Position numbers and translations under genes: made by a program. From Roseovarius sp. MMSF_3281 (GTDB lineage: Bacteria; Pseudomonadota; Alphaproteobacteria; Rhodobacterales; Rhodobacteraceae): DNA of 37,997 nucleotides. Location of the stretch: NCBI RefSeq assembly GCF_030733685.1, contig NZ_JASHIM010000028.1, positions 1 through 37,997 on the forward strand, read 5' to 3'. Positions 18,564 to 26,310 of the stretch are shown piece after piece; within the stretch, counting starts at the first letter, position 1; each line of letters opens with the position of its first letter. A model generated the notes under the pieces. That model had not been told where the DNA came from. It saw nothing but the letters and a program-made list of their open reading frames with translations, and searched no databases.

Positions 18564-19739
18564 ATGACCAACGTAGTAATCGCATCCGCAGCGCGTACCG
18601 CTGTCGGTTCTTTCGGCGGCTCTTTTGCAAACACGCCCGCCCATGATCTGGGCGCGGCCGTGCTCGAAGCCGTGGTCGAGCGCGCAGGCATCGACAAGAG
18701 CGAGGTTTCCGAAACCATCCTCGGCCAGGTCCTGACTGCCGCCCAAGGCCAAAACCCTGCCCGTCAGGCGCATATAAACGCCGGCCTGCCGCAGGAATCG
18801 GCGGCCTGGAGCATCAACCAGGTTTGTGGCTCGGGCCTGCGCTCGGTCGCCCTTGGCGCACAGCACATCCAACTGGGCGATGCCGATATCATTGCCGCGG
18901 GCGGTCAGGAAAACATGACGCTCAGCCCGCATGCCGCACACCTGCGCGCGGGCCACAAAATGGGCGACATGAAGTATATCGACACCATGATCCGCGATGG
19001 CCTCTGGGATGCCTTCAACGGCTACCACATGGGCCAAACCGCCGAAAACGTTGCGGAAAAATGGCAGATCAGCCGCGAACAGCAAGACGAATTCGCGCTG
19101 GCCTCGCAAAACAAGGCCGAAGCCGCCCAGAACGCGGGCAAGTTCGACGACGAGGTGATCCCCTTCACCATCAAGACCCGCAAGGGCGACATCGTCGTCG
19201 ACAAGGATGAATACATCCGCCACGGCGCCGTTATCGAAGCCATGCAGAAAATGCGCCCGGCCTTCACCAAGGACGGGTCGGTCACGGCGGCCAATGCCAG
19301 CGGCCTGAACGACGGTGCCGCCGGTGTCCTGCTGATGAGTGCCGACAACGCCGAAAAGCGGGGCATCACGCCGCTGGCGCGCATCGCCTCTTACGCCACT
19401 GCCGGTCTGGACCCGTCGATCATGGGTGTCGGCCCGATCCACGCCAGCCGCAAGGCCCTGGACAAAGCGGGCTGGTCGGTTGACGATCTGGACCTCGTGG
19501 AAGCCAACGAAGCCTTCGCCGCACAGGCCTGTGCCGTGAACAAGGACATGGGCTGGAACCCCGAAATCGTGAACGTGAACGGCGGCGCCATCGCCATCGG
19601 TCACCCGATCGGCGCCTCGGGTGCGCGTATCCTCAACACCCTGCTGTTCGAAATGCAGCGGCGCGATGCCAAGAAGGGCCTTGCCACGCTTTGCATCGGG
19701 GGCGGCATGGGCGTTGCCATGTGCCTCGAACGCCCATAA
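18564..19739 (+). CDS. phaA: acetyl-CoA C-acetyltransferase (beta-ketothiolase)
   Basis: This 391-residue thiolase condenses two acetyl-CoA into acetoacetyl-CoA, the first step of polyhydroxybutyrate synthesis, or runs in reverse. Catalytic residues are Cys88 in [10 protein letters not shown], His347 in [13 protein letters not shown] and Cys377 in [11 protein letters not shown]. The [10 protein letters not shown] motif is also present. GGTGGAGGA lies eight to ten bases upstream of the ATG. The context with phaB directly downstream supports a PHB role; the polymerase phaC is not in the window. A strong terminator follows at 19765-19793. Confidence 0.95.
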   Translation: MTNVVIASAARTAVGSFGGSFANTPAHDLGAAVLEAVVERAGIDKSEVSETILGQVLTAAQGQNPARQAHINAGLPQESAAWSINQVCGSGLRSVALGAQHIQLGDADIIAAGGQENMTLSPHAAHLRAGHKMGDMKYIDTMIRDGLWDAFNGYHMGQTAENVAEKWQISREQQDEFALASQNKAEAAQNAGKFDDEVIPFTIKTRKGDIVVDKDEYIRHGAVIEAMQKMRPAFTKDGSVTAANASGLNDGAAGVLLMSADNAEKRGITPLARIASYATAGLDPSIMGVGPIHASRKALDKAGWSVDDLDLVEANEAFAAQACAVNKDMGWNPEIVNVNGGAIAIGHPIGASGARILNTLLFEMQRRDAKKGLATLCIGGGMGVAMCLERP

Positions 19740-19764
19740 GGCGCGGGTGCCGTCAGACCGTCAT

Positions 19765-19793
19765 AAAGGGCACCTCGTCAGGTGCCCTTTTTT
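19765..19793 (+). terminator. rho-independent terminator after phaA
   Basis: A perfect 11-bp stem (AAAGGGCACCT / AGGTGCCCTTT) with a CGTC tetraloop is followed by more T residues. It begins 26 bases after the phaA stop and should largely separate phaA from phaB transcription. Confidence 0.93.
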
Positions 19794-19928
19794 CTTGTCC
19801 GCAAGCGAAGCAGGCCAAACCGGAAATAACCTCTGCACTGCGGCAATTTGTGTGAGTAATAATGTTGCGCTCGTCACTTTGAAAGTTTAACAGAGTTACC
19901 AACGGAATTTATAAATTGGAGGAACCCC
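19794..19928 (+). promoter_or_regulatory. phaB upstream region with its own promoter
   Basis: These 135 bases lie between the phaA terminator and the phaB start and are distinctly AT-rich toward the 3' end (TTTATAAAT at about 19909-19917). The GGAGG at 19919-19923 is the phaB ribosome binding site. Because a strong terminator precedes it, a separate phaB promoter is expected here. I could not fix its -35 and -10 hexamers. Confidence 0.4.
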
Positions 19929-20651
19929 ATGGCTAGAACAGCACTCGTCACCGGTGGATCGCGCGGCATCGGCGCGGCCATTTCCAAGGCCCTGAAGGCC
20001 GAAGGCTATAACGTCGCCGCCACCTATGCCGGCAACGATGAGGCCGCCGCCCAGTTCACCGAGGAAACCGGCATCAAGACCTACAAGTGGAACGTCGGCG
20101 ATTACGAGGACTCCAAGGCCGGTATCGCCAAGGTCGAAGAGGAACTGGGCCCGGTCGACGTGGTCGTTGCCAACGCCGGCATCACCCGCGACGCACCGTT
20201 TCACAAGATGACCCCGGACCAATGGCAGCAGGTGATCGACACCAACCTGACCGGCGTGTTCAACACCGTTCACCCCGTCTGGCCCGGCATGCGCGAGCGT
20301 GGCTTTGGCCGCATCATCGTCATCAGCTCGATCAATGGCCAGAAAGGTCAATTCGCGCAGGTGAACTATGCCGCGACCAAGGCGGGTGACCTGGGCATCA
20401 TCAAATCGCTGGCCCAGGAAGGTGCCGCCAAGGGCATCACCGCCAACGCGGTTTGCCCCGGCTATATCGCGACCGAAATGGTCATGGCCGTGCCGGAAAA
20501 AGTGCGCGAGTCGATCATCTCGCAAATCCCGGCGGGCCGCCTGGGTGAGCCGGAAGAAATCGCGCGTTGCGTAGCCTTCCTTGCCTCGGACGACGCACAG
20601 TTCATCAACGGCTCGACCATTTCGGCGAACGGCGGACAATTCTTCGTCTGA
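19929..20651 (+). CDS. phaB: acetoacetyl-CoA reductase
   Basis: PhaB reduces acetoacetyl-CoA to (R)-3-hydroxybutyryl-CoA with NADPH, the second step of PHB synthesis. The 240-residue short-chain dehydrogenase has the nucleotide motif TGGSRGIG (about 8-15), NAGITRDAPFHKM (82-94), the catalytic Ser in VISSINGQKG (131-140) and YxxxK as Tyr147 and Lys151. The text QKGQFAQVNYAATKAG is highly characteristic of PhaB. GGAGG precedes the ATG by six bases. The gene has its own upstream region and its own terminator. Confidence 0.96.
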   Translation: MARTALVTGGSRGIGAAISKALKAEGYNVAATYAGNDEAAAQFTEETGIKTYKWNVGDYEDSKAGIAKVEEELGPVDVVVANAGITRDAPFHKMTPDQWQQVIDTNLTGVFNTVHPVWPGMRERGFGRIIVISSINGQKGQFAQVNYAATKAGDLGIIKSLAQEGAAKGITANAVCPGYIATEMVMAVPEKVRESIISQIPAGRLGEPEEIARCVAFLASDDAQFINGSTISANGGQFFV

Positions 20652-20669
20652 TTATACCTGACAGACACG

Positions 20670-20700
20670 AAAAGGGCCGGTCATCGCGACCGGCCCTTTT
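20670..20700 (+). terminator. rho-independent terminator after phaB
   Basis: A perfect 13-bp stem (AAAAGGGCCGGTC / GACCGGCCCTTTT) with loop ATCGC begins 18 bases after the phaB stop. The T-run is the end of the stem itself. Confidence 0.92.
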
Positions 20701-20725
20701 GCTTTCCAGTGATCACTTGCAACGA

Positions 20726-20845
20726 TCATCCGGAAGATTTTTGCCCCATCAAGCGAAACCAGATCTGGCCAAGGGCTTGCCCACGGGCCGCATGGGCGGC
20801 GCGATAGGCATCGCGGATGCGGGTATCACTGGCAACTTCGATCAT
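20726..20845 (-). CDS. possible 39-aa small basic protein
   Basis: A short frame starting at the ATG at 20843-20845 encodes 39 residues including DTRIRDAYRAAHAARGQAL and ending RLMGQKSSG. AAAGGG lies seven to twelve bases before the ATG. The helical, Arg/Ala-rich pattern resembles short proteins common in Rhodobacterales, from memory, but no family is certain. It sits between the phaB terminator and the LysR remnant without overlapping either, which gives some support. It may be a chance frame. Confidence 0.35.
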   Translation of the reverse strand: MIEVASDTRIRDAYRAAHAARGQALGQIWFRLMGQKSSG

Positions 20846-20860
20846 CTGGCAACCCTTTTG

Positions 20861-21349
20861 GTGGATGCAGTATTTCTTGACGAATGGGTCACCCCGATGA
20901 TGACCCCGGGCCTCGCAGAACGCATGCCCGCCCCCGCCGATCTGGCACAGGCGCAACTGCTGCATCAGGACGATATCCGGTTTCTCGATCCGCCCTGCGA
21001 CTGGCCCGCTTGGTTCAACGCGGCGGGCCTGCCGCCGCGCGATTGGACCGGGCAACGCTTTTCACAGGCCGATCATGCGCTTGACGCCGCCCTGTCGGGC
21101 GCGGGCGTTATCCTTGGCCGGATATCCCTGGCGGCCCGATTGCTGAGCGAGGGGCGCTTGGTGGCCCCTTACCTCCTTGGCCTGCGAACCGAGGCGCATT
21201 ATCGCATTTTATGTGTAAAAGGCAGCGAGACGCGGCCACATATCGCCGCGTTCCGTTCATGGTTACGGGATCAGACGGCCGTGGTCAGCGAACACGACCG
21301 TCATTTTGAGCTGATCAAGGCAGGTAATGTGCCACGTTCGGCCGGTTAG
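20861..21349 (+). pseudogene. LysR-family regulator remnant (C-terminal effector domain only)
   Basis: About 160 residues match the second half of the effector-binding domain of GcvA-like LysR regulators: FLDEWVTPMMTPGLAERM, then LLHQDDIRFLDPPCDWPAWF, FSQADHALDAALSGAGVILG and LLSEGRLVAPYLLG, ending with AFRSWLRDQTAVV. The N-terminal helix-turn-helix and first effector subdomain are absent: upstream in the same frame the sequence runs through the phaB terminator and makes no sense. No ribosome binding site or plausible start precedes it. It looks like a deletion remnant whose reading frame remains open. The stop codon overlaps that of the convergent YdcH-type gene (21346-21349). Confidence 0.8.
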
Positions 21350-21516
21350 GCGTTTTCGCTCAGACGTTCAATTTCTTCTTTGACACGAAGCTTTTGCTTC
21401 TTGAGGTCCGCGATTTCCAGATCACTGGTGCCGGGGGCGCGCTGCGCCTCTTCCACCCGTTCCGAGAGATCCTGATGTTTCTTTTTCAGTTGCTCGACAT
21501 GCGAACTCAAGCTCAT
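21346..21516 (-). CDS. YdcH/DUF465 family small protein
   Basis: This 56-residue, highly charged helical protein has the DUF465 pattern: SLSSHVEQLKKKHQDLSERV, then LEIADLKKQKLRVKEEIERL. It is predicted to be an antiparallel helical pair or coiled coil; the molecular function is not known. The start ATG at 21514-21516 has AGAGGAG about eight bases upstream, which excludes a 29-codon longer in-frame start. Confidence 0.92.
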   Translation of the reverse strand: MSLSSHVEQLKKKHQDLSERVEEAQRAPGTSDLEIADLKKQKLRVKEEIERLSENA

Positions 21517-21629
21517 GTGCGTATCTCCTCTCTGGATGGTTTCAATAGGTCCAGTGCAGCACAGTTTTACAAATCTGTCACGCTGCAACCGCGAACTACG
21601 CAAAAAATTGCGGGCTCAATTTGAAACCA

Positions 21630-22400
21630 TTATTCCGGAAACGGTAACGGCGCCCCAAGCCTGAGAATGCAAGTGGTTGCCGCGTTGTAATTTTCCCGGT
21701 CCCCCGGGTGGCTGCCGCCCTCGTGCAGTATCCAGCCATCGTGCAGGCGAAATGACGCACGCCCGCCCTTGCGCCCGCGCAGCAAAACCAATCGCGCCGC
21801 GCGCCCCTTGCGCGGAATCAGCGGTAGCACCTCAAGACTGCCCAAACGCTTGGCCGCATGGCCCAGCATCTCGGGCAGGCGTTCGGCCCGCTGAATCAGG
21901 GTCACCGTCCCCTTGGGCGCACAGCGCTTCGCCGCCGCCTCGATCCATGCCTCAAGCGGTGTGGCCTCGCCGCGCCCTGCCTCGCGCCCCTTGTCGGCAA
22001 CCTTGGTGCTGGCGTTTCGGTCGAAATACGGCGGATTGGCCAGAACGTGGGTGAATTGCCGCTGTTTGAGGGTCTCTGGCATCTGCGCAAGGTTCCCCTC
22101 GACCACCTCAAGCGACACCCCGTTTTCCGCGGCATTGCGCCGCGCCAAAGCCGCATACTCGGGTTGCACCTCAAGCCCTGCGGCCTGCACCCCCGGCACA
22201 CGCTGCGCCACGCAAAGCGCCGCAACACCGGCCCCACAGCCCAGATCAAGCAGGCTGTCGCCCTCGCGCGCCGGGATGCAGGCGGCCAGTAACACGGGGT
22301 CCACCCCCGCGCGATAGCCCTGCTTGGGCTGCCAAAGGCGCAATTGCCCGCCAAGAAACTTGTCCCGGCTGAGCGCCGCATCGGGCCAATGATCAGCCAT
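21630..22400 (-). CDS. TrmN6-like tRNA1(Val) adenine-N6 methyltransferase
   Basis: This 256-residue class I SAM-dependent methyltransferase resembles TrmN6/YfiC, which methylates N6 of A37 in tRNA1(Val). The SAM-binding loop is LLDLGCGAGVAALC (50-63) and the amino-methyltransferase motif is NPPYF (122-126). The N-terminal LGGQLRLWQPKQGYRAGVDPVLLAA is characteristic of the family. The start ATG at 22398-22400 is preceded by GAGGTGG and overlaps the end of the upstream DUF2007 gene by eight bases, so the two are coupled. Other N6-adenine or N5-glutamine methyltransferases are less likely. Confidence 0.88.
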   Translation of the reverse strand: MADHWPDAALSRDKFLGGQLRLWQPKQGYRAGVDPVLLAACIPAREGDSLLDLGCGAGVAALCVAQRVPGVQAAGLEVQPEYAALARRNAAENGVSLEVVEGNLAQMPETLKQRQFTHVLANPPYFDRNASTKVADKGREAGRGEATPLEAWIEAAAKRCAPKGTVTLIQRAERLPEMLGHAAKRLGSLEVLPLIPRKGRAARLVLLRGRKGGRASFRLHDGWILHEGGSHPGDRENYNAATTCILRLGAPLPFPE

Positions 22401-22608
22401 CCACCTCGATCCCGTTGTCTTCAAGCGTTCGGCGCGCGCGGTGAAAATCCCCCTCCCCCACCATCAGGCGACGCGGGAACACCCCGATACCACCTTCGAG
22501 GATGCTCATATTTACGTCCATTTCAAAGCAGTCTATACCCTCGCCCTGAAGCAGCGCTTGGGCAAAAGCGATCATTGTCGGATCGGTGGTGCGAAATAGC
22601 TGTTTCAT
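22393..22608 (-). CDS. DUF2007 domain protein
   Basis: This 71-residue protein matches DUF2007, a small ferredoxin-like-fold family thought to be a signal-transducing or regulatory unit. Features are the N-terminal KQLFRTTDPTMIAFAQALL, EGIDCFEMD and the C-terminal FHRARRTLEDNGIEVDG. There is no membrane segment. The ATG at 22606-22608 is chosen because the conserved domain begins there; upstream codons in the same frame overlap the divergent prenyl synthase gene and look like its shadow. It overlaps the TrmN6-like gene by eight bases. Confidence 0.85.
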   Translation of the reverse strand: MKQLFRTTDPTMIAFAQALLQGEGIDCFEMDVNMSILEGGIGVFPRRLMVGEGDFHRARRTLEDNGIEVDG

Positions 22609-22663
22609 GGGGATGACATAAGGGCACCGCGCGGGATTTGTCGACCGGTGTGACGGGAGTGTG

Positions 22664-23665
22664 ATGGGATTGGACCACGCCGCAACAAAACCGCATGAGG
22701 AACTGGCCGCGCATCTGAGCGACAAGATGGAGGCGGTGAACACCCTGATCCGCACGCGCATGGCCTCGCGCCATGCCCCCCGCATCCCCGAGGTCACCGC
22801 GCATCTGGTCGAGGCGGGCGGCAAGCGCCTGCGCCCGATGCTGACGCTGGCGGCGGCCGACCTCTGCACCTATGACGGCGAATATGACGTGCATCTGGCC
22901 GCGACGGTGGAGTTCATCCATACCGCCACCCTGCTGCATGACGATGTGGTCGATGAAAGCGAACAACGCCGCGGGCGGCCCACGGCCAACCTGTTGTGGG
23001 ACAACAAATCAAGCGTTCTGGTGGGCGATTACCTGTTTGCCCGCGCCTTCCAGTTGATGGTCGAACCCGGCAACCTGCGGGTGCTGGATATCCTGTCGAA
23101 CGCCGCCGCCGTGATTGCCGAGGGCGAGGTTCTGCAACTCAGCGCCGCTCAGGATTTGAACACCGGGGAAGATACTTATCTGCAAATCGTGCGCGGCAAG
23201 ACCGCCGCGCTGTTTTCGGCAGCCACCGAAACCGGCGGCGTTCTGTCCGGCGCGCCCGAGGATCAGGTGCGCGCGCTTTTCGATTACGGAGATGCGCTTG
23301 GCATTGCCTTCCAGATCGTCGACGACCTGTTGGATTACCAAGGCGACAGTGCCGCCACCGGCAAGAACGTGGGCGACGATTTCCGCGAACGCAAGCTGAC
23401 CCTGCCGGTGATCAAGGCCGTGGCCAAGGCCGATGCCGAGGAACGCGCCTTCTGGACCCGCACGATCGAGAAGGGCAAACAGGGCGAGGGGGATCTGGAC
23501 CACGCCCTTGCGCTGCTGGACAAGCACGACACGCTTGAGGCCACCCGTCAGGATGCCCTGATGTGGGCCGACAAGGCCAAGACCGCCATGCAGGCCCTGC
23601 CGGACCACCCGGTGCGCCGCATGTTGATTGATCTGGCCGACTACGTGGTCGCGCGGGTCAACTGA
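22664..23665 (+). CDS. ispB: long-chain polyprenyl diphosphate synthase
   Basis: This trans-prenyltransferase elongates farnesyl diphosphate with isopentenyl diphosphate to the octa- or decaprenyl chain for ubiquinone; alphaproteobacteria usually make Q10, so the product is probably C50. The 333-residue protein carries the first Asp-rich motif DDVVD (93-97), GGKRLRPML (52-60), and the second Asp-rich motif DDLLD (220-224). FQIVDDLLDYQGD is typical of the class. GTG at 22661 and ATG at 22664 are adjacent possible starts; ATG is chosen. The 3' end overlaps ispE by eight bases in a convergent arrangement. Confidence 0.94.
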   Translation: MGLDHAATKPHEELAAHLSDKMEAVNTLIRTRMASRHAPRIPEVTAHLVEAGGKRLRPMLTLAAADLCTYDGEYDVHLAATVEFIHTATLLHDDVVDESEQRRGRPTANLLWDNKSSVLVGDYLFARAFQLMVEPGNLRVLDILSNAAAVIAEGEVLQLSAAQDLNTGEDTYLQIVRGKTAALFSAATETGGVLSGAPEDQVRALFDYGDALGIAFQIVDDLLDYQGDSAATGKNVGDDFRERKLTLPVIKAVAKADAEERAFWTRTIEKGKQGEGDLDHALALLDKHDTLEATRQDALMWADKAKTAMQALPDHPVRRMLIDLADYVVARVN

Positions 23666-24494
23666 CCGCATTGAGGCGCACCGCCTCGACCCACCAGCCC
23701 GGCTGCTGTTCCTGCAAGCGCCCCGCGGCCGATGCGGCGGTTTCCGCATCGGAATAAAGGCCGAAACAGGTGCCGCCAGAGCCCGACATGCGCGTCAAAA
23801 GGCAGCCCGGCGTCACCGAAAGCACATCGAAAACCTGCTGAATGACCGGCTCGGCCTGAATGGCCGGGGCCTCAAGGTCATTGCGCATGGTTGCCAGCCA
23901 TTCAATCAATGCGCTGGCCCCATCGAATTCGGGCAGGGCCTCGGGCATTCCCGGGTTATCGGCCCGTTCCAACCCGGCGAAAACCTCCCGCGTCATGACC
24001 GGCAGCTTGGGATTGACCAGCACGGCATGCAAGACCGGCAGGTCCGTCACAGGCTCGACGATCTCGCCCAGGCCACGCATCCTTGCGGTGCGGCCATAAA
24101 GACAAACCGGGATGTCCGCGCCAAGGCGGATCACATCCTCGGGCACGGCCCGCCCCGACAGCTCTGCCAAGGCATTCAGCGTCGCGGCGGCATCGCTGGA
24201 CCCACCGCCCAGACCGGCGGCATTGGGCAGGTGCTTTTCCAGATGAATATCGGCAGGCACCCCCATCAGGGCCGCCGCCTTGACCACAAGGTTGCTGTCA
24301 TCGGCAGGCACCCCTGCCGCCATCGGCCCGTCTACTGTCAACATCGTGGTATCGCTTCGCGCTACATGCAGGCGATCACCGATATCGGCAAAAACGACCA
24401 GCGAATCCAATTCGTGATAACCATCCGCCCGCCGCCCGGTCACGTGCAGGGTCAGGTTTATCTTGGCCGGGGCAAAGCGTTCACTCACCGTCAT
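23658..24494 (-). CDS. ispE: 4-(cytidine 5'-diphospho)-2-C-methyl-D-erythritol kinase
   Basis: IspE phosphorylates CDP-methylerythritol in the MEP pathway, feeding isoprenoid precursors to the neighbouring prenyl diphosphate synthase. The 278-residue GHMP kinase begins MTVSERFAPAKINLTLHVTG, has GYHELDSLVVFAD, and the ATP-binding glycine-rich loop NAAGLGGGSSDAAATLNAL (about 91-109). GCLLTRMSGSGGTCFGLY is GHMP motif 3. The start ATG at 24492-24494 lies 14 bases inside the upstream TPR gene; a TTG two codons earlier is less likely. The overlap suggests co-transcription with the TPR gene. Confidence 0.95.
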   Translation of the reverse strand: MTVSERFAPAKINLTLHVTGRRADGYHELDSLVVFADIGDRLHVARSDTTMLTVDGPMAAGVPADDSNLVVKAAALMGVPADIHLEKHLPNAAGLGGGSSDAAATLNALAELSGRAVPEDVIRLGADIPVCLYGRTARMRGLGEIVEPVTDLPVLHAVLVNPKLPVMTREVFAGLERADNPGMPEALPEFDGASALIEWLATMRNDLEAPAIQAEPVIQQVFDVLSVTPGCLLTRMSGSGGTCFGLYSDAETAASAAGRLQEQQPGWWVEAVRLNAVS

Positions 24495-26196
24495 CGGCAA
24501 CTTTCAGGGGCGGCGCGCCCTCTTCCTCCAGAACCTGATCCAACCCCACCTCAAGCTTGCGGCGAATGCGGTCAGGGTCGATGTCTTGCTCCGGGGTGTC
24601 CTCGGTCACGAAGGACAAGGCGCGCCTCCACTGGAACCGCGCTTCTGTCTCGCGGCCCACGGCCCAAAGGACATCGCCCAGATGATCGTTCACCACCGGG
24701 TCCACCGGCATCAGTTCGGCGGCGCGCTCCATATGGCCGATGGCCTCGTCGTAGCGGCCAAGGCGGTACAGGATCCAGCCAAGGCTATCCACGATGTAAC
24801 CGCTGTCGGGCTGCGCCGCGACGGCGCGTTCGATCATGTTCAGCGCCTCGTCCAGCTTGATCTGCTTTTCAACCAGCGAATACCCAAGGTAGTTCAGCAC
24901 CTGTGGCTGCTCGGGATTCAATTCCAGCGCGCGGCGAAAATCGGCTTCGGCCTTGTCCCAGATGCCCTGCCGTTCATAGCTGATCGCGCGGGCATAATGC
25001 ACGAACCACTGATCGGCCTTGCGTTCCTCGTAAAGCGCGATGGCCTTGTCATAGGCGCTGGCCGCATTGTCGAATTGCTCCAACTGTCGGAACAGATCAC
25101 CGGCCGAGACATGCACCGTGGGCTGATCGGGATGGGTTTGCGCCAACTGCTCCAGCACCTCGATCGCCGCATCGGTCTTGTCCGCCCGGCGCAGGGTATC
25201 GGCCCGGCCCAGTTCCGCCGCCAGGAAAGACGGGTGGTCGCGCGGCACACGCTTGTAGGCCACGGTGGCCAGTTCATAGCGCCCAAGGGATTCAAGCAAT
25301 TCGGCGGACATGATCATGGCGTCGATATGATCGGGGCTCAGGTGTTCGGCCACCCGCGAATACAGCAGGGTATAATCCTCGCCCATATCGCTCAGAAGCG
25401 CGCGGCCCAGCGAAAAGAACACCTCGGCCACACCATCGGCAGCCCCGCCGATCATGCTGAACGGCACCCGGTCACCCGCCACCAGCCGGTCGCGCAGTTG
25501 CTGAATCTCCGGGTCCAGATCGGTGCCGAAGGTATCGTCGATCTGGGCCACGGCATCTTCGTTGCGGTCAAGCTGGCTCAGCACTTCGGCCCAGGCCAAC
25601 ATGCCGCGCCGGGTGCGCTGCATCGGGCCATCGCTTTCCCCGGCGAAAATCTGATCCGCGCCTTCGAAATCCCCGACCGAGGCCAGCGCCAGCGCCTTGT
25701 GGTAAATGGCAAACCCACGCAATCCGCGTTCTTCGGCGACACTGTCGAACAGATCCAGCGCGCGGCTCATGTCGCCCTGGCCCAAATGCGCCCAGGCCGC
25801 GATCAGGCCATCGGCCAATTGCCCCACGCCGCGCCCGTCCTCAAGCCGGGTCAGAAGGGCGTCGTAATCCTCTTGCTGCACCTCGTCGGCCACCAGAACC
25901 ATTTGCGCCACTTGGCTGCGCAAATCATCGGCTTCAATCTTGCGGGCGATCGGCAGGGCACGGTCGAAATTGCCCAGGGCCGCATGCGCGACCACGGCGT
26001 TTTCCATGATCGCCGGATTGGATTGATCCTCGGTCAAGGCACGGGTGAAATAATCAGCCGCTGCCGCGTAATCATGGTCGTACCGCGCCTGACGCGCCGC
26101 CAGGTAGGCACCCGAGGCATCACCGGCCATCGCGGGCGGCACGGCCCCTTGTACAAGGGTTACGATGGCGATTGCGGTTAGGGTTCGGAGTGTCAC
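24481..26196 (-). CDS. exported tetratricopeptide-repeat protein
   Basis: This 571-residue protein begins with a probable Sec signal peptide (VTLRTLTAIAIVTLVQG, cleavage near PAMA-GDAS), so it is likely periplasmic. The rest is almost entirely TPR helices, for example GAYLAARQARYDHDYAAAAD early and AEADFRRALELNPEQPQVL and EAIGHMERAAELMPVDPVV late. No catalytic domain or lipobox Cys is visible. TPR arrays mediate protein-protein contacts, often in envelope assembly. The GTG at 26194-26196 is chosen because it begins the signal peptide and follows AGGCAGG; the in-frame ATG at 26277 would bury the signal. The 3' end overlaps ispE. Confidence 0.88.
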   Translation of the reverse strand: MTLRTLTAIAIVTLVQGAVPPAMAGDASGAYLAARQARYDHDYAAAADYFTRALTEDQSNPAIMENAVVAHAALGNFDRALPIARKIEADDLRSQVAQMVLVADEVQQEDYDALLTRLEDGRGVGQLADGLIAAWAHLGQGDMSRALDLFDSVAEERGLRGFAIYHKALALASVGDFEGADQIFAGESDGPMQRTRRGMLAWAEVLSQLDRNEDAVAQIDDTFGTDLDPEIQQLRDRLVAGDRVPFSMIGGAADGVAEVFFSLGRALLSDMGEDYTLLYSRVAEHLSPDHIDAMIMSAELLESLGRYELATVAYKRVPRDHPSFLAAELGRADTLRRADKTDAAIEVLEQLAQTHPDQPTVHVSAGDLFRQLEQFDNAASAYDKAIALYEERKADQWFVHYARAISYERQGIWDKAEADFRRALELNPEQPQVLNYLGYSLVEKQIKLDEALNMIERAVAAQPDSGYIVDSLGWILYRLGRYDEAIGHMERAAELMPVDPVVNDHLGDVLWAVGRETEARFQWRRALSFVTEDTPEQDIDPDRIRRKLEVGLDQVLEEEGAPPLKVADDGE

Positions 26197-26261
26197 GCTG
26201 GCCTGCCTTTGCTCTGCCCGGGGTTTGCGGGAGAACCTAGTACGCCCAAGGGCCCAAAGCA

Positions 26262-26291
26262 ATGCGGGGCGGCCCAATGACCGCCCCGCAT
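26262..26291 (-). terminator. hairpin after the ETF-QO gene
   Basis: ATGCGGGGCGG pairs perfectly with CCGCCCCGCAT (11 bp) around an 8-base loop, 20 bases beyond the ETF-QO stop codon on the minus strand. The following bases TGCTTTGG are only weakly T-rich, so termination may be partial, allowing some read-through into the TPR-ispE unit. Confidence 0.65.
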
Positions 26292-26310
26292 GCCAGTTTT
26301 CACCACTTCT

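Noticed and set aside
17520..19604. A 694-codon open frame on the minus strand opposite the EAL and phaA genes
   Set aside because: It is antisense to two unmistakable genes, spans their intergenic region and has His/Gly/Arg-rich content typical of a GC-rich shadow frame.
24463..26181. A 572-codon plus-strand open frame opposite the TPR gene
   Set aside because: The minus strand encodes a signal peptide plus TPR repeats; this frame is its antisense shadow.
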